64,000 bases of DNA from Beijerinckiaceae bacterium (lineage in GTDB: Bacteria > Pseudomonadota > Alphaproteobacteria > Rhizobiales > Beijerinckiaceae): contig CANGJJ010000002.1 of assembly GCA_947454485.1 (NCBI GenBank), forward strand, positions 310,001 to 374,000, in the 5' to 3' direction. Positions 37,809-47,416 of this stretch are shown in pieces. Position 1 is the first letter of the stretch, and each line of letters begins with the position of its first letter. The notes under the pieces are model-generated. The model saw only the letters and a program-made list of their open reading frames with translations, was not told where the DNA came from and did no database searches. A program made the position numbers and the translations under genes.

Positions 37809-38894
37809 ATGTATAAGGGCTTTTGGCTGGCAGTTGCTTTGGTGGTGAGCAGCGTTGTTGCGCAGGCGCAAGAGCGTGTCGTTCATGTCTATAATTGGTC
37901 AGACTATATCGACCCAAAAGCCTTGAGCGATTTCACCCGCGAGACGGGAATCAAAGTCATTTATGACACTTATGATTCCAACGAGACGCTCGAGACCAAA
38001 TTGCTCGCGGGCAATACGGGCTATGATATTGTTGTGCCCGGCGCGACCTTTCTCAGCCGTCAAATCAAAGCGGGCATCTATCAAAAGCTCGATCGCGCGC
38101 GCCTGCCCAATGCCAAGGGTCTATGGCCTGATGTCATGCAGCGCATGGCGGTCTATGATCCGGGCAATGAACATGCGTTGCCCTATATGTGGTATACGAC
38201 AGGCATCGCTTATGATGTGAAGAAAGCGCAGCAGCGCTTGCCGGGTCGCGTGATCGACAGTTGGGATATTGTGTTTCAGCCGGAGACGCTGAAGGCCTTT
38301 GCCTCTTGCGGCGTTTATTTCATCGACAGTCCCGAAGATGTCCTCACCTCCGCGATGCGGTGGTTGAAAATTGATCCCAATTCCCGCAAGGCCGAGGATA
38401 TCAAGAAAGCGGCTGACGCGGTGCTGCGCGTCAAACCCTCCATCAAGAAATTTCACTCGTCTGAATATATCAATGCGCTGGCCAATGGTGACATCTGCCT
38501 TGCGCTGGGTTGGGCAGGCGATAGTTTTCAGGCGCGCAATCGCGCCAAAGAGGCCGGCAATGGCGTTGAGATTGACTATGTGATTCCCAAAGAAGGATCG
38601 CTGATGTCGATGGACGCTTTGGCGATCCCCAAAGATGCGCCACATCTCACAGAGGCCTATGCCTTCCTTGATTATCTGCTGCGCCCCGATGTGGCCGCGC
38701 GTAATTCAGATGCGATCCAATATGCCAATGGCGTCATCGCCTCCAAGCCCTTCATGGACAAATCCGTGTTGGAGAACCGCGCGATCTATCCCGCGCCCGA
38801 TGTCATGAGCCGCCTCTTCACGGTCAATGCGAATGATCTGACGACGCAGCGCCTCATCACGCGCGAATGGACGCGGGTGAAGACGGGCCGCTAA
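37809..38894 (+). CDS. Polyamine (putrescine-type) ABC transporter substrate-binding protein, orphan
   Basis: The 361-residue protein has a signal peptide (about 1-20, cleaved near AQA-QE) and PotF/PotD hallmarks: VVHVYNWSDYIDPKAL, YDTYDSNETLETKLLAG, GYDIVVPGATFLSRQI and MSMDALAIPKDAPH. These match putrescine-binding PotF. No ATPase or permease genes are adjacent, so it must serve a transporter elsewhere or act as a sensor. It directly follows the aminotransferase gene, which hints at shared amine metabolism. Confidence 0.9.
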   Translation: MYKGFWLAVALVVSSVVAQAQERVVHVYNWSDYIDPKALSDFTRETGIKVIYDTYDSNETLETKLLAGNTGYDIVVPGATFLSRQIKAGIYQKLDRARLPNAKGLWPDVMQRMAVYDPGNEHALPYMWYTTGIAYDVKKAQQRLPGRVIDSWDIVFQPETLKAFASCGVYFIDSPEDVLTSAMRWLKIDPNSRKAEDIKKAADAVLRVKPSIKKFHSSEYINALANGDICLALGWAGDSFQARNRAKEAGNGVEIDYVIPKEGSLMSMDALAIPKDAPHLTEAYAFLDYLLRPDVAARNSDAIQYANGVIASKPFMDKSVLENRAIYPAPDVMSRLFTVNANDLTTQRLITREWTRVKTGR

Positions 38895-38987
38895 GGCCAA
38901 GAGGGGAATTGATTCAGATCATAGTGAGACAAGCGCTCCGGGCCGAAAGTAAGAGGGTCAAAAGACCAACCTACTGAGGGCGCCGCT

Positions 38988-39665
38988 ATGAATATTCCCC
39001 TCTCTCGCAAAGATCAGCCCGTCTTGAGGGACGGGGCGAGCCATATGATTCTCGCTAATGTCGTCATTATCCATCCTATGCCGGTGGTGCGTCGCGGCGT
39101 GAGCGGTCTGTTGAGTGACAGCCATATCTGCGAGGCCTCGGCCATCTCCACCTTTGAGACATTCGCTCAAGCAGCGCCCGTGTTGGCGGGGCTCGGGAGC
39201 GGCGATGTGCTGATCATAGGTGCCGAAGAGGCGAGCACTCTGGCGCGCGAGACCCTGCCCAAGGGCGTTGGCGTTGCCGCGCTGGGCGCCTGTGACAGCA
39301 CAGCGCAGAAAGCATTCGAGGCCGGGCGCATTGACGCGACTTTGCCCACGACCAGTTCGTCTGAGGATATTGTGCGCGCGGTGGTTCTGCTCGCCAGTGG
39401 CGGGCGCGCTTTGCACAAGCGTACGCATCAGCAGCGTCTGGGCGGCGGGATTGGTCGCCTCTCACAGCGCCAGTTCGAGATTTTGGAATTGATGACGCGC
39501 GGCTTGCTCAACAAACAAATCGCATGGGAGCTGGGCCTCACCGAAGGAACGGTGAAGAGCCATGTCTCAGCGATTTTGGAGAAGCTGGGATGCAGCCGCC
39601 GCACTCAGGCGATCACGGCTTTCATGCTGAGTGGCGCGCGGGAATTCGCAGCCAACAAGATCTAA
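38988..39665 (+). CDS. LuxR/FixJ-type regulator with degenerate receiver domain
   Basis: The 225-residue protein has a receiver-like N-terminal half (about 20-145) and a C-terminal LuxR HTH (LSQRQFEILELMTRGLLNKQ, then IAWELGLTEGTVKSHVSAIL). The phospho-acceptor position is Gly78 (GDVLIIGAEE) instead of Asp, and the conserved Lys is replaced in DATLPTTSSSED. Control by phosphorylation is therefore unlikely. The protein may be constitutive, ligand-controlled or act through partners. ATG at 39045 is a possible shorter start. No kinase gene adjoins. Confidence 0.88.
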   Translation: MNIPLSRKDQPVLRDGASHMILANVVIIHPMPVVRRGVSGLLSDSHICEASAISTFETFAQAAPVLAGLGSGDVLIIGAEEASTLARETLPKGVGVAALGACDSTAQKAFEAGRIDATLPTTSSSEDIVRAVVLLASGGRALHKRTHQQRLGGGIGRLSQRQFEILELMTRGLLNKQIAWELGLTEGTVKSHVSAILEKLGCSRRTQAITAFMLSGAREFAANKI

Positions 39666-39669
39666 AGGC

Positions 39670-39692
39670 GAGGGCTTCGCGCAGAAGCCCTC
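39670..39692. terminator. Hairpin between the LuxR-type gene and trxA
   Basis: GAGGGCTTC (39670-39678) and GAAGCCCTC (39684-39692) form a perfect 9-bp stem with a 5-nt loop between two convergent genes. T-runs on either side are weak, so it is a probable but not classical bidirectional terminator. Confidence 0.55.
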
Positions 39693-39713
39693 AACCATTT
39701 GAGCCTGCACGTC

Positions 39714-40034
39714 TCAGACGGCAGAGCTGATCCATTTCACAAGCTCGCCCTTGGGCGCTGCGCCCAAACGCTGCGCGGTCAGCTGGCCGCCCTTGAAGAC
39801 CATGAGGGTGGGGATCGAGCGAATGCCGAGCTTGCCGGCCACATTCGGATTCTCGTCCACATTGATCTTCACGACCTTCACCTTGCCGGCCATCTCAGTC
39901 GAGATTTCTTCCAGCGACGGGCCGATCATTTTGCAGGGGCCGCACCATTCGGCCCAGAAATCGACAACAACCGGCTCAGTGGATTGCAGGACGTCAGCTT
40001 CAAAGCTCGCGTCAGTGACCTTGATCGTGGACAT
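39714..40034 (-). CDS. trxA: Thioredoxin
   Basis: The 106-residue protein has the thioredoxin active site WCGPCK (C31, C34), the cis-Pro in [13 protein letters not shown] and the usual length. It is the general cytoplasmic disulfide reductant for ribonucleotide reductase and others. The ATG at 40034 gives the canonical N-terminus; the open frame further upstream is not conserved. It is divergent from the antiporter gene, with about 156 nt between starts. Confidence 0.96.
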   Translation of the reverse strand: MSTIKVTDASFEADVLQSTEPVVVDFWAEWCGPCKMIGPSLEEISTEMAGKVKVVKINVDENPNVAGKLGIRSIPTLMVFKGGQLTAQRLGAAPKGELVKWISSAV

Positions 40035-40190
40035 ATGTGCCTCGTGACATTGTGGCTCGCTAAGTTGTGCGAACCTAGGTAGCCGCCTCGCCTGCGTCAA
40101 GGATGCGCAAGGCGGGCATGGGCGGCGCGCTTGCTCGCATGGCCCCCGCCCTCTAGCCTCTGGCGCCAGTGAAGGGCCAAAGGGGGGCTT

Positions 40191-41597
40191 ATGCGCCATC
40201 GTGTTTTACTGGGAGTCGCGGCTTTCGCGCTGATCTGCGGTCCCGCACAGGCTGCGCAGGGGCTCGATGGCGCCACAATGTCGCTGTTCTGGGCGATCCC
40301 CTTCTGTGGAATTCTCCTGTCGATTGCGCTCGGCCCCCTGCTCTTTGCCCATTGGTGGCATCCCCACTATGGCAAAGCGGCGGCCTTTTGGGGCGCTGCG
40401 GCCCTGATTCCCATGCTGCTGACCTTCGGTGCCTCGACCAGTGCGGCGGCCCTGTTTCACACGCTCGCGCTTGAATATGTGCCCTTCATTTTGATGCTCT
40501 TTGCGCTCTTCACCGCCGCCGGCGGTCTTGTGGTGCGCGGCAATCTTCATGGCTCGCCCGCCTTCAACACGGGCTTCTTGTTGGTGGGCTCTTTGCTCGC
40601 CAGCGTCATTGGCACAACGGGCGCGGCCATGGTGCTCATTCGCCCGCTCATCAGAGCCAATGACAATCGCATTCACAATGCGCATGTCTTCGTCTTCTTC
40701 ATTTTCCTCGTCGCCAATATCGGCGGCTCGCTGACGCCTTTGGGTGATCCGCCGCTGTTTCTGGGTTTTCTGCGCGGCGTGGAGTTTTTCTGGACGACGA
40801 CGCATCTCTTCACAGAGATGGTCTTCATGCTCGTCTGTTTGCTGGCGATCTTTTATGTTCTCGATCTTTATCTCTATAAAAAAGAAGGCGTGACACGCGA
40901 TCCCACACCCGACACAGAGACATTCAATGTCACAGGTCTCATCAATCTGGCCCTCATTGCGATGGCCATTGCTGCGATCATCATCAGCGGCATCTGGAAG
41001 CCGGGCCTTGATGTCACTGTGCTGGGCATAAAGCTCGAGCTGCAAAATGTGATGCGCGAAGTGACGATGATTGTGGTCGGTCTCGCCTCTGTGTGGTTCA
41101 CCAAGCGTGAGGATCGCGAGGCCAATGGATTTGAGTGGGAGCCTTTGATCGAAGTCGCCAAACTCTTCGCGGCGATTTTCATCTCCATCATTCCCGTCAT
41201 GGCGATGTTGCATGCTGGCAAGCAGGGCGTCTTTGCTCCTATCGTGGCTTTGGTCACTCATGCAGATGGCAGCGCCAATCCTGCCGCCTATTTTTGGGCA
41301 ACGGGCCTGCTGTCTTCTTTCCTTGATAATGCGCCCACCTATCTCGTCTTCTTCGAATTGGCGGGCGGCAATCCTGCTGTGCTGATGACGAAAGAGGCCG
41401 CAACTCTTGTTGCGATTTCGCTGGGGGCCGTCTTCATGGGAGCCAATACTTATATTGGGAATGCGCCCAATTTCATGGTCTATTCCATCGCACGGGGTGC
41501 GGGTGTGAAGATGCCGAGCTTCTTTGGTTATATGGCATGGTCTGGCGCGATTTTGCTGCCACTCTTTGCGCTCATGACCTTTGTATTTCTGCGCTGA
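40191..41597 (+). CDS. NhaD/CitMHS-type sodium:proton antiporter
   Basis: The 468-residue inner-membrane protein has a possible signal-like first helix (1-21) and about 11-12 further hydrophobic segments. Ion-transporter family motifs are [19 protein letters not shown] and [15 protein letters not shown], paired re-entrant-loop sequences of the ArsB/NhaD superfamily. Homologues are annotated sodium:proton antiporters; the ion specificity is inferred. Confidence 0.85.
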   Translation: MRHRVLLGVAAFALICGPAQAAQGLDGATMSLFWAIPFCGILLSIALGPLLFAHWWHPHYGKAAAFWGAAALIPMLLTFGASTSAAALFHTLALEYVPFILMLFALFTAAGGLVVRGNLHGSPAFNTGFLLVGSLLASVIGTTGAAMVLIRPLIRANDNRIHNAHVFVFFIFLVANIGGSLTPLGDPPLFLGFLRGVEFFWTTTHLFTEMVFMLVCLLAIFYVLDLYLYKKEGVTRDPTPDTETFNVTGLINLALIAMAIAAIIISGIWKPGLDVTVLGIKLELQNVMREVTMIVVGLASVWFTKREDREANGFEWEPLIEVAKLFAAIFISIIPVMAMLHAGKQGVFAPIVALVTHADGSANPAAYFWATGLLSSFLDNAPTYLVFFELAGGNPAVLMTKEAATLVAISLGAVFMGANTYIGNAPNFMVYSIARGAGVKMPSFFGYMAWSGAILLPLFALMTFVFLR

Positions 41598-41615
41598 TCA
41601 ATGGGGGGATGACGA

Positions 41616-42008
41616 GTGAGCGATCAAGATTTGCGCGCGCGGTTTGCGGGCACATGGAAGCTTGTGGGCGTTGAGCGCGAAGTGGCAGGCTCGGGCGAGA
41701 AGCTCGATGCGGGCGTCACACAGACGGGCTATATTTGCTACACAACAGAGCCGCGCATGATGGTCATCATTCGCCGTATGGAGCCGGGCAAGCCGCAAGA
41801 GATCATCTCTTATACGGGGGCCTGGAGCATCAAGGGCGATGCGGTGGTGCATCATGTCGATATGTCGAACCGCGAATCTTGGGTGAATACGGATCAGGTC
41901 CGTCACTTCCGCTTTGAGGGCAACAAGCTCATCCTCACCCCGCCGGAATCGCCTGACTATACGCATGGCTCAGTGACGCGCCGCAGTCTCACTTGGGAAA
42001 AGATTTAA
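41616..42008 (+). CDS. Lipocalin-like domain protein
   Basis: The 130-residue protein fits the Lipocalin_5 (DUF1486-type) family: RFAGTWKLVGVEREV at the start, GYICYTTEPRMMVII, and a set of beta strands ending with SVTRRSLTWEKI. No signal peptide is seen, so a cytoplasmic location is likely. The start is GTG; an ATG 7 nt upstream is out of frame. The ligand is unknown. It follows the antiporter by 18 nt and may be cotranscribed. Confidence 0.8.
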   Translation: MSDQDLRARFAGTWKLVGVEREVAGSGEKLDAGVTQTGYICYTTEPRMMVIIRRMEPGKPQEIISYTGAWSIKGDAVVHHVDMSNRESWVNTDQVRHFRFEGNKLILTPPESPDYTHGSVTRRSLTWEKI

Positions 42009-42033
42009 ACCGCGCGCTTCACATCAAGCAGCA

Positions 42034-42066
42034 CAAACAAAAACGGCGGCCCGAAGGCCGCCGTTT
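42034..42066 (-). terminator. Intrinsic terminator of pckA
   Basis: An 11-bp perfect stem (AAACGGCGGCC / GGCCGCCGTTT, 42041-42066) has a TTCG tetraloop on the minus strand and runs into TTTTTGTTTG. It lies 19 nt after the pckA stop. On the plus strand it may also help to end the lipocalin transcript, although the T-run there is short. Confidence 0.9.
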
Positions 42067-42084
42067 GCGTTGAAGAGTGTGAGA

Positions 42085-43698
42085 TTATTCCGCTGCAAGC
42101 TGCGAGGCAGGAGCCGCATCGCGCACGGTCTTGTCGACATGCTTTTCGAACTGCACAAAGTTCTTGGCGAACATGCCCACCAGATGCTTGGCGGTGGCGG
42201 CGAATTCAGACTTCGACGCCCAGGTCTTCACAGGGTTCAGGATATGGGGCTCAACGCCCGGCACCGAAGTCGGCACTGCGAGGCCGAAATAAGGATCGGT
42301 GCGGAAGTCAGCCTTGTTCAGCGAACCATCGAGCGCAGCGGTCAGCAGGCGGCGCGTCACGCGGATCGGCATACGGCGACCAACGCCTTCCTTGCCACCG
42401 GTCCAGCCCGTGTTGAGCAGCCAGCAATCGACATGATGCTTGGCAATCAGCTCGCGCAGCAGATCACCATAAACTGACGCATGACGCGGCAGGAAGGGAT
42501 GACCAAAGCAAGTCGAGAAAGTGGCCTCAGGCTCGGTCACGCCCTTTTCCGTGCCAGCAACCTTGGCGGTATAGCCGGAGAGGAAGTGATACATGGCCTG
42601 CGCGGGATCAAGCTTGGCGATGGGCGGCAGAACGCCGAAGGCATCGCAGGTCAGCATGACCACATTCTTGGGATGACCACCACGGCCCGTGTCCGACGAA
42701 TTCGAGATGAAGTCGAGCGGATAAGCGATGCGGGTGTTTTCCGTCTTGGCATCGCTGTCGAAGTCGGGCACGCGGGTGACGTCATCGAGCACGACATTTT
42801 CCATCACCGTGCCGAAGCGCTCGGTGGTGGCATAGATCTCAGGCTCAGCTTCGCGCGACAGCTTGATCGCCTTCGCATAGCAGCCGCCTTCGAAGTTGAA
42901 GACGCCGTCCTTGCTCCAGCCATGCTCGTCGTCGCCGATGAGGATGCGGTTGGGATCTTGCGACAGCGTGGTCTTGCCGGTGCCCGACAGGCCGAAGAAG
43001 ATCGCGACATCGCCCTTCTCGCCAATATTGGCCGAGCAATGCATGGGCATCACGCCAGCGGCGGGGAGCGTCCAGTTGAGATAAGTGAAGACCGACTTCT
43101 TCATCTCGCCGGCATAGCTCGTGCCACCAATGAGCACGATCTTGCGGGTGAGATCCATGGCGATCACCGTTTCGGTGCGGCAGCCATGGCGCTTGGGATC
43201 TGCACGGAAGGTGGGCAGATCAATGATGGTCATGTCGGAGGTGAAAGAGGCGAGCTCTTCACGACGCGGACGAATGAGCAAGTTGCGAATGAAGAGCGAG
43301 TGCCAGGCAAATTCGCACACAACGCGCGTCTTCACACGGAAGGCCGGATCAGCGCCGCCGTAGAGATCCTGCACGAAGAGGTCCTTGCCTTCGCAAGCCT
43401 TCAAGAAGTCCTGCAAGAGCACTTCGAAATGCTCAGGCGACATCGCATTGTTATTTTCCCACCACACAGCCGTGTCGGTGTTGGCGTCGCGCACCGTGAA
43501 CTTGTCCTTGGGCGAACGACCGGTGTGCACACCAGTCTCAGCCACAATCGCGCCCCCCGGAGCAATCACGGCTTCGTCGCGACGAAGCGACTCTTCATAG
43601 AGCATCGGCGCTTCGAGGTTATACGCAACGCTGCGCACACCCTTGAGACCGAATGCGTCGATCCCGAATGAAGCGTTGAACGTGCCCGACTGTTTCAT
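42085..43698 (-). CDS. pckA: Phosphoenolpyruvate carboxykinase (ATP)
   Basis: PckA converts oxaloacetate to PEP in gluconeogenesis. The 537-residue ATP-type enzyme has kinase-1a [11 protein letters not shown] (236-246), kinase-2 region LIGDDEHGW, the PEPCK motif [11 protein letters not shown] and R-S-P-K-D-K (61-66) of the substrate site. The gene lies beside HugZ-like/chvI-chvG/PTS genes, as in rhizobia, where carbon status links the PTS to pckA and ChvGI. A strong terminator follows. The leader of about 150 nt contains a TTGTGCAATGC motif that recurs upstream of the EIIA gene. Confidence 0.97.
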   Translation of the reverse strand: MKQSGTFNASFGIDAFGLKGVRSVAYNLEAPMLYEESLRRDEAVIAPGGAIVAETGVHTGRSPKDKFTVRDANTDTAVWWENNNAMSPEHFEVLLQDFLKACEGKDLFVQDLYGGADPAFRVKTRVVCEFAWHSLFIRNLLIRPRREELASFTSDMTIIDLPTFRADPKRHGCRTETVIAMDLTRKIVLIGGTSYAGEMKKSVFTYLNWTLPAAGVMPMHCSANIGEKGDVAIFFGLSGTGKTTLSQDPNRILIGDDEHGWSKDGVFNFEGGCYAKAIKLSREAEPEIYATTERFGTVMENVVLDDVTRVPDFDSDAKTENTRIAYPLDFISNSSDTGRGGHPKNVVMLTCDAFGVLPPIAKLDPAQAMYHFLSGYTAKVAGTEKGVTEPEATFSTCFGHPFLPRHASVYGDLLRELIAKHHVDCWLLNTGWTGGKEGVGRRMPIRVTRRLLTAALDGSLNKADFRTDPYFGLAVPTSVPGVEPHILNPVKTWASKSEFAATAKHLVGMFAKNFVQFEKHVDKTVRDAAPASQLAAE

Positions 43699-43852
43699 GA
43701 TCGTCTCCGGTTAAAGCCCGAGCGACAGCAGCTCCCGCACTGCCCATGCCCGACTTGAAAGGCTGGCGTGGTTTAGTCGCCCGGAGGCTTCAGGGCAAGA
43801 TCGCCCAAACGTCGAATGCCCGATTTCTGAGCCTTTTGCATTGCACAATAGA

Positions 43853-44620
43853 TTAAGACCGCGCCCTGTTCGCCAGATCCGCAAGAACCGAACGCAATTG
43901 GGCCGGATTTCGCACTGGTTGGTCAAAGCTGATCCGCGCGCTGAGATCGCCCGCCGCAAGGTCGAGACCTTCAGGATCAAGCCCCGTGGCGCGCCAGCGC
44001 GCGGCAGGTTCACCCGCCAATTTTTGCGCATAAAGGGTGAGCGCATCAGCATGATCATTATTGAGATGTTCAAGCGCACCCGCCTCGACCTCGATCAGGC
44101 CCTGCGCGCCGTCGAGAGAAACGGCCACTTCTGCCCACTCATAGGTCGCGGCTTTGGCAAAACCGCCATTGAGATGGACGCTTGTGACCGCCATGCGCCA
44201 GAAGGCAAAATCGCCGAAATCGGCATAAAGGGCCGCCTTGGGATTGCGGGCCAGAAAGCGGGCCTTCAAAGCCTCGCGCTCAGGGCCGGGCTCAGCTTTG
44301 TCCATCTGCCCCACAAGCGTGATGCGCGGATGGGCGAGGGGATCGCCCTTGCCGCTACGCGCCAAAAGCAGCGAGGCACGCGGATCGGCCAAGAGATGTT
44401 TGGTATGGCCCGACAGGCCTGAGAGCAGCAGGATCGGCGCCCCGGCAGGGTCGCTCGCTACGCTCACAAGGCTGGAGAAGGGATGGCCGGAGGGGGACAG
44501 GCTTGCCAAAGCACCCGCCCGGACGGTTCTAAGCAGCTGTTTTACTTCAGCTTTGCCGTCATACCCAGCCGGTAGGCCCATGGGGCCAGCGCCTGCTGTG
44601 CTCTCAGATGTCTCGCTCAT
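43853..44620 (-). CDS. HugZ-like protein (PNPOx-fold plus DUF2470)
   Basis: The 255-residue protein has an N-terminal split-barrel flavin-binding-like domain (about 20-165: LASLSPSGHPFSSLVSVASD, HPRITLVGQMDKAE) and a C-terminal DUF2470 domain (about 175-250: ALEHLNNDHADALTLYAQKLAG). HugZ enzymes degrade haem, but many alphaproteobacterial members are unstudied, so a haem role is only possible. It sits between pckA and chvI, a conserved position in Rhizobiales, and is divergent from chvI with about 266 nt between starts. Confidence 0.82.
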   Translation of the reverse strand: MSETSESTAGAGPMGLPAGYDGKAEVKQLLRTVRAGALASLSPSGHPFSSLVSVASDPAGAPILLLSGLSGHTKHLLADPRASLLLARSGKGDPLAHPRITLVGQMDKAEPGPEREALKARFLARNPKAALYADFGDFAFWRMAVTSVHLNGGFAKAATYEWAEVAVSLDGAQGLIEVEAGALEHLNNDHADALTLYAQKLAGEPAARWRATGLDPEGLDLAAGDLSARISFDQPVRNPAQLRSVLADLANRARS

Positions 44621-44886
44621 GAGTTGCCCTCACGCCGGTCGGCGGGATGATCTTTCCGCCCTTTGATGTTATATAAGTGGCTGAACCGGCTGACCATGGC
44701 TCAGCCTCACCTGCCATGCCGGGACCATCCCCCGGCCACATTGTGGCCCTGCGACGGGCCTTAAAGGGACGCGCCGCAGACATCTTCGGCTCTCCACTTG
44801 GTTCATGGCCCGTTCAGGACAGATTGTCCTTGATAGGTGCGCGACGATCCGGCCTTTTGCCGGCGCAGATTTGAGGTTGAAGCTTC

Positions 44887-45585
44887 ATGCCGACCATCGC
44901 TCTCGTTGATGACGACCGCAATATTCTCACCTCCGTCTCCATCGCTCTGGAGGGCGAGGGCTATCGGGTGCAAACCTATACTGATGGGGCCAGTGCTTTG
45001 GACGGTCTGAAGACCAATCCGCCTGACCTTGCGATCTTCGATATTAAAATGCCGCGCATGGATGGGATGGAGCTGCTGCGTCGGCTGCGTCAGAAATCTG
45101 ATTTGCCGGTGATCTTCCTCACCTCGAAAGATGATGAGATCGACGAATTGTTCGGCCTGAAAATGGGCGCGGATGATTTCATCCATAAGCCTTTCTCGCA
45201 GCGCCTGCTGGTCGAGCGCGTGAAGGCCATTCTGCGCCGCGCCAATCCCAAAGAGGCGGCCGCGCAGAAAGAATCCGAGGCTAAAATTTTGGAACGGGGT
45301 CTGCTGAAGATGGACCCCGAGCGTCATACCTGCACCTGGCGCGGCCTGCCTGTCACGCTCACCGTCACGGAATTTTTGATTCTGCAGGCTCTCGCCACGC
45401 GCCCCGGCGTTGTGAAGAGCCGCAATGCGCTGATGGATGCGGCCTATGATGATCAGGTCTATGTGGATGACCGCACTATCGACAGCCATATCAAACGCTT
45501 GCGCAAAAAATTCAAAATGGTCGATGATGACTTTGAAATGATCGAAACGCTCTATGGCGTGGGTTATCGTTTCAAGGAAGCCTGA
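44887..45585 (+). CDS. chvI: Response regulator ChvI
   Basis: ChvI is the OmpR-type regulator of the acid/envelope-stress system ChvG-ChvI (ExoS-ChvI). The 232-residue protein has a receiver with VDDD (7-10), Asp52 ([11 protein letters not shown]) and Lys in HKPFSQ, then a winged-helix domain ([39 protein letters not shown]). It is followed 29 nt later by chvG. The long 5' region (44621-44886) holds no convincing gene and probably the divergent promoters. Confidence 0.95.
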   Translation: MPTIALVDDDRNILTSVSIALEGEGYRVQTYTDGASALDGLKTNPPDLAIFDIKMPRMDGMELLRRLRQKSDLPVIFLTSKDDEIDELFGLKMGADDFIHKPFSQRLLVERVKAILRRANPKEAAAQKESEAKILERGLLKMDPERHTCTWRGLPVTLTVTEFLILQALATRPGVVKSRNALMDAAYDDQVYVDDRTIDSHIKRLRKKFKMVDDDFEMIETLYGVGYRFKEA

Positions 45586-45614
45586 GGCTAAATGTTGGGG
45601 CAATCGGGGCCGGA

Positions 45615-47414
45615 ATGAGCGTTGATGCGCCAAGTGCGGGGCAAGAGGCAGGCGACAGCACAGCGCTGACGCAAGCCGAAGCCGTGCGCCTCAGCTTTCC
45701 CCAACGTGTGCTCGCGGCACTGGTGGCGCGCTTTGGCTCGAGCCTGACGCGCCGCATCGTCGTGCTCAATCTCGGCGGTCTGCTCGTTCTGTTCATCAGC
45801 TTTCTCTATCTCAATCAGTTTCGCGAGGGCCTGATCGAGGCGCGCGTGCAAAGTCTGCAAACGCAAGGCGAGATCATCGCTGCTGCCATTGCAGCTTCCG
45901 CTGCTGTCGAGACAGATGCGATCACGATTGATCCAGAAAAATTGCTGCAGCTCTCGCCGGGTGAAAGTGCATCGGGTGATGTCGATCCGATGCTGGAATT
46001 TTCGATCAATCCCGAACGTGTTGGGCCTGTGCTGCGACGCCTTGTGACGCCCACGCGCACCCGTGCACGCATCTATGATCGCGAAGGCTATTTGCTGATT
46101 GATTCGCGCTCGCTCACCTCGCGTTCCAATATTCTGCGCTTCGAATTGCCTGCAGGTCAGCAAGACGAGGCGCGCGGCACATGGTGGGAGCGTGCCTGGC
46201 TGTCGATGCGCGGCTGGTTCGGTTCTGTCGGCGTGCCAGTCTATGAAGATATTGGTGTGGGCAATGGCCGCGCCTATCCTGAAGTCGATAGCGCCCTTAA
46301 TGGTGGCCCCTCTTCCATCGTGCGGGTGAATACGCGCGGCGAGACCATCGTCTCGGTCGCAGTTCCCATTCAGCGCTTCCGTGTTGTGCGTGGTGCCTTG
46401 TTGATGTCCACGCAAGGCGGCGACATTGACAAAATTATCGCCTCTGAACGCTGGGCCTTGGTGCGCATCTTCCTTGTCTCGGCTGGCGTGATGTTCCTGC
46501 TCTCCATGTTGCTGGCGGGCGCGATCGCAGAACCCATGCGCAAGCTGGCGGAAGCTGCCGAGCGTGTGCGCCGTGGCATTAAATCGCGTCAGGAGATTCC
46601 CGATTTCACCAATCGCTCGGATGAGATCGGCCATTTGTCAGGCGCGCTGCGTGATATGACGGGCGCGCTCTATAATCGCATCGATGCGATTGAAAGCTTC
46701 GCGGCTGATGTCGCGCATGAACTGAAAAATCCGCTCACCTCTTTGCGCAGTGCGGTTGAGACTTTGCCCATGGCGCGCTCTGATCAATCGCGCGGCCGCC
46801 TGCTCGAAATCATCCAACATGATGTGCGCCGTCTTGATCGTCTCATCACGGATATTTCCGACGCCTCGCGGCTTGATGCTGAACTGGCGCGCGCGGATAT
46901 GCAGCCTGTTGATCTGGCCCGCTTGCTCGATGCGGTGGTGGAGATGGCCAATCAGCTTGACCGCGGGGATGGCGTCGCCTGTATCCTCGACATTGCGCAG
47001 CAGCCGGGCCTGAAAAATCCCTATCTCGTCATGGGCCATGACCTGCGCATCGGTCAGGTCGTAACCAATCTCATCGACAATGCGCGCTCCTTCTCGCCCT
47101 CGGGGGGCAATGTGCGCATTGCTCTGCGGCGCGCGCGCATCATGACGCGAGGGGCGGCGCGTGACGGCGTCGAGATCATCGTTGATGATGACGGGCCGGG
47201 CATTCCCGCCCATGCCTTCGAGCGCATTTTCGAGCGCTTTTATACCGACCGACCCAATCAGGGCTTTGGCCAGAATTCTGGCCTTGGCCTGTCGATCTCG
47301 CGTCAGATCGTGGAGGCCCATGGCGGGCGCATCACAGCGACCAATCGCGTCAAGGCCTCGACCCAAGAGGTGCTGGGTGCGCGCTTCACCATCTGGCTCC
47401 CGGCCCAATCCTGA
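45615..47414 (+). CDS. chvG: Sensor histidine kinase ChvG
   Basis: ChvG is the membrane kinase partner of ChvI; in rhizobia the periplasmic repressor ExoR controls it. The 599-residue protein has a cytosolic N-terminus, TM1 (48-66), a large periplasmic stimulus-sensing domain (about 70-282), TM2 (284-304), HAMP, an H-box VAHELKNPLTSLRSA (H368) and an ATPase domain with N box (NLIDNARSFSP), G1 (VDDDGPGIP) and G2 (NSGLGLSISRQI). No exoR gene is in the window. hprK begins 2 nt after its stop. Confidence 0.95.
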   Translation: MSVDAPSAGQEAGDSTALTQAEAVRLSFPQRVLAALVARFGSSLTRRIVVLNLGGLLVLFISFLYLNQFREGLIEARVQSLQTQGEIIAAAIAASAAVETDAITIDPEKLLQLSPGESASGDVDPMLEFSINPERVGPVLRRLVTPTRTRARIYDREGYLLIDSRSLTSRSNILRFELPAGQQDEARGTWWERAWLSMRGWFGSVGVPVYEDIGVGNGRAYPEVDSALNGGPSSIVRVNTRGETIVSVAVPIQRFRVVRGALLMSTQGGDIDKIIASERWALVRIFLVSAGVMFLLSMLLAGAIAEPMRKLAEAAERVRRGIKSRQEIPDFTNRSDEIGHLSGALRDMTGALYNRIDAIESFAADVAHELKNPLTSLRSAVETLPMARSDQSRGRLLEIIQHDVRRLDRLITDISDASRLDAELARADMQPVDLARLLDAVVEMANQLDRGDGVACILDIAQQPGLKNPYLVMGHDLRIGQVVTNLIDNARSFSPSGGNVRIALRRARIMTRGAARDGVEIIVDDDGPGIPAHAFERIFERFYTDRPNQGFGQNSGLGLSISRQIVEAHGGRITATNRVKASTQEVLGARFTIWLPAQS

Positions 47415-47416
47415 CC

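Noticed and set aside
40206-41261. Open frame of about 351 codons antisense to the antiporter gene
   Set aside because: The composition (Glu/His/Arg-rich) reflects the complement of hydrophobic codons.
42481-43671. Long open frame (about 396 codons) antisense to pckA
   Set aside because: It is His/Gly/Arg-rich and has no family resemblance, as expected from the reverse of a GC-rich coding strand.
44677-44874. 65-codon GTG-initiated frame between the HugZ-like gene and chvI
   Set aside because: No Shine-Dalgarno or known family; it lies in what is probably the divergent promoter region. A conserved small protein cannot be excluded.
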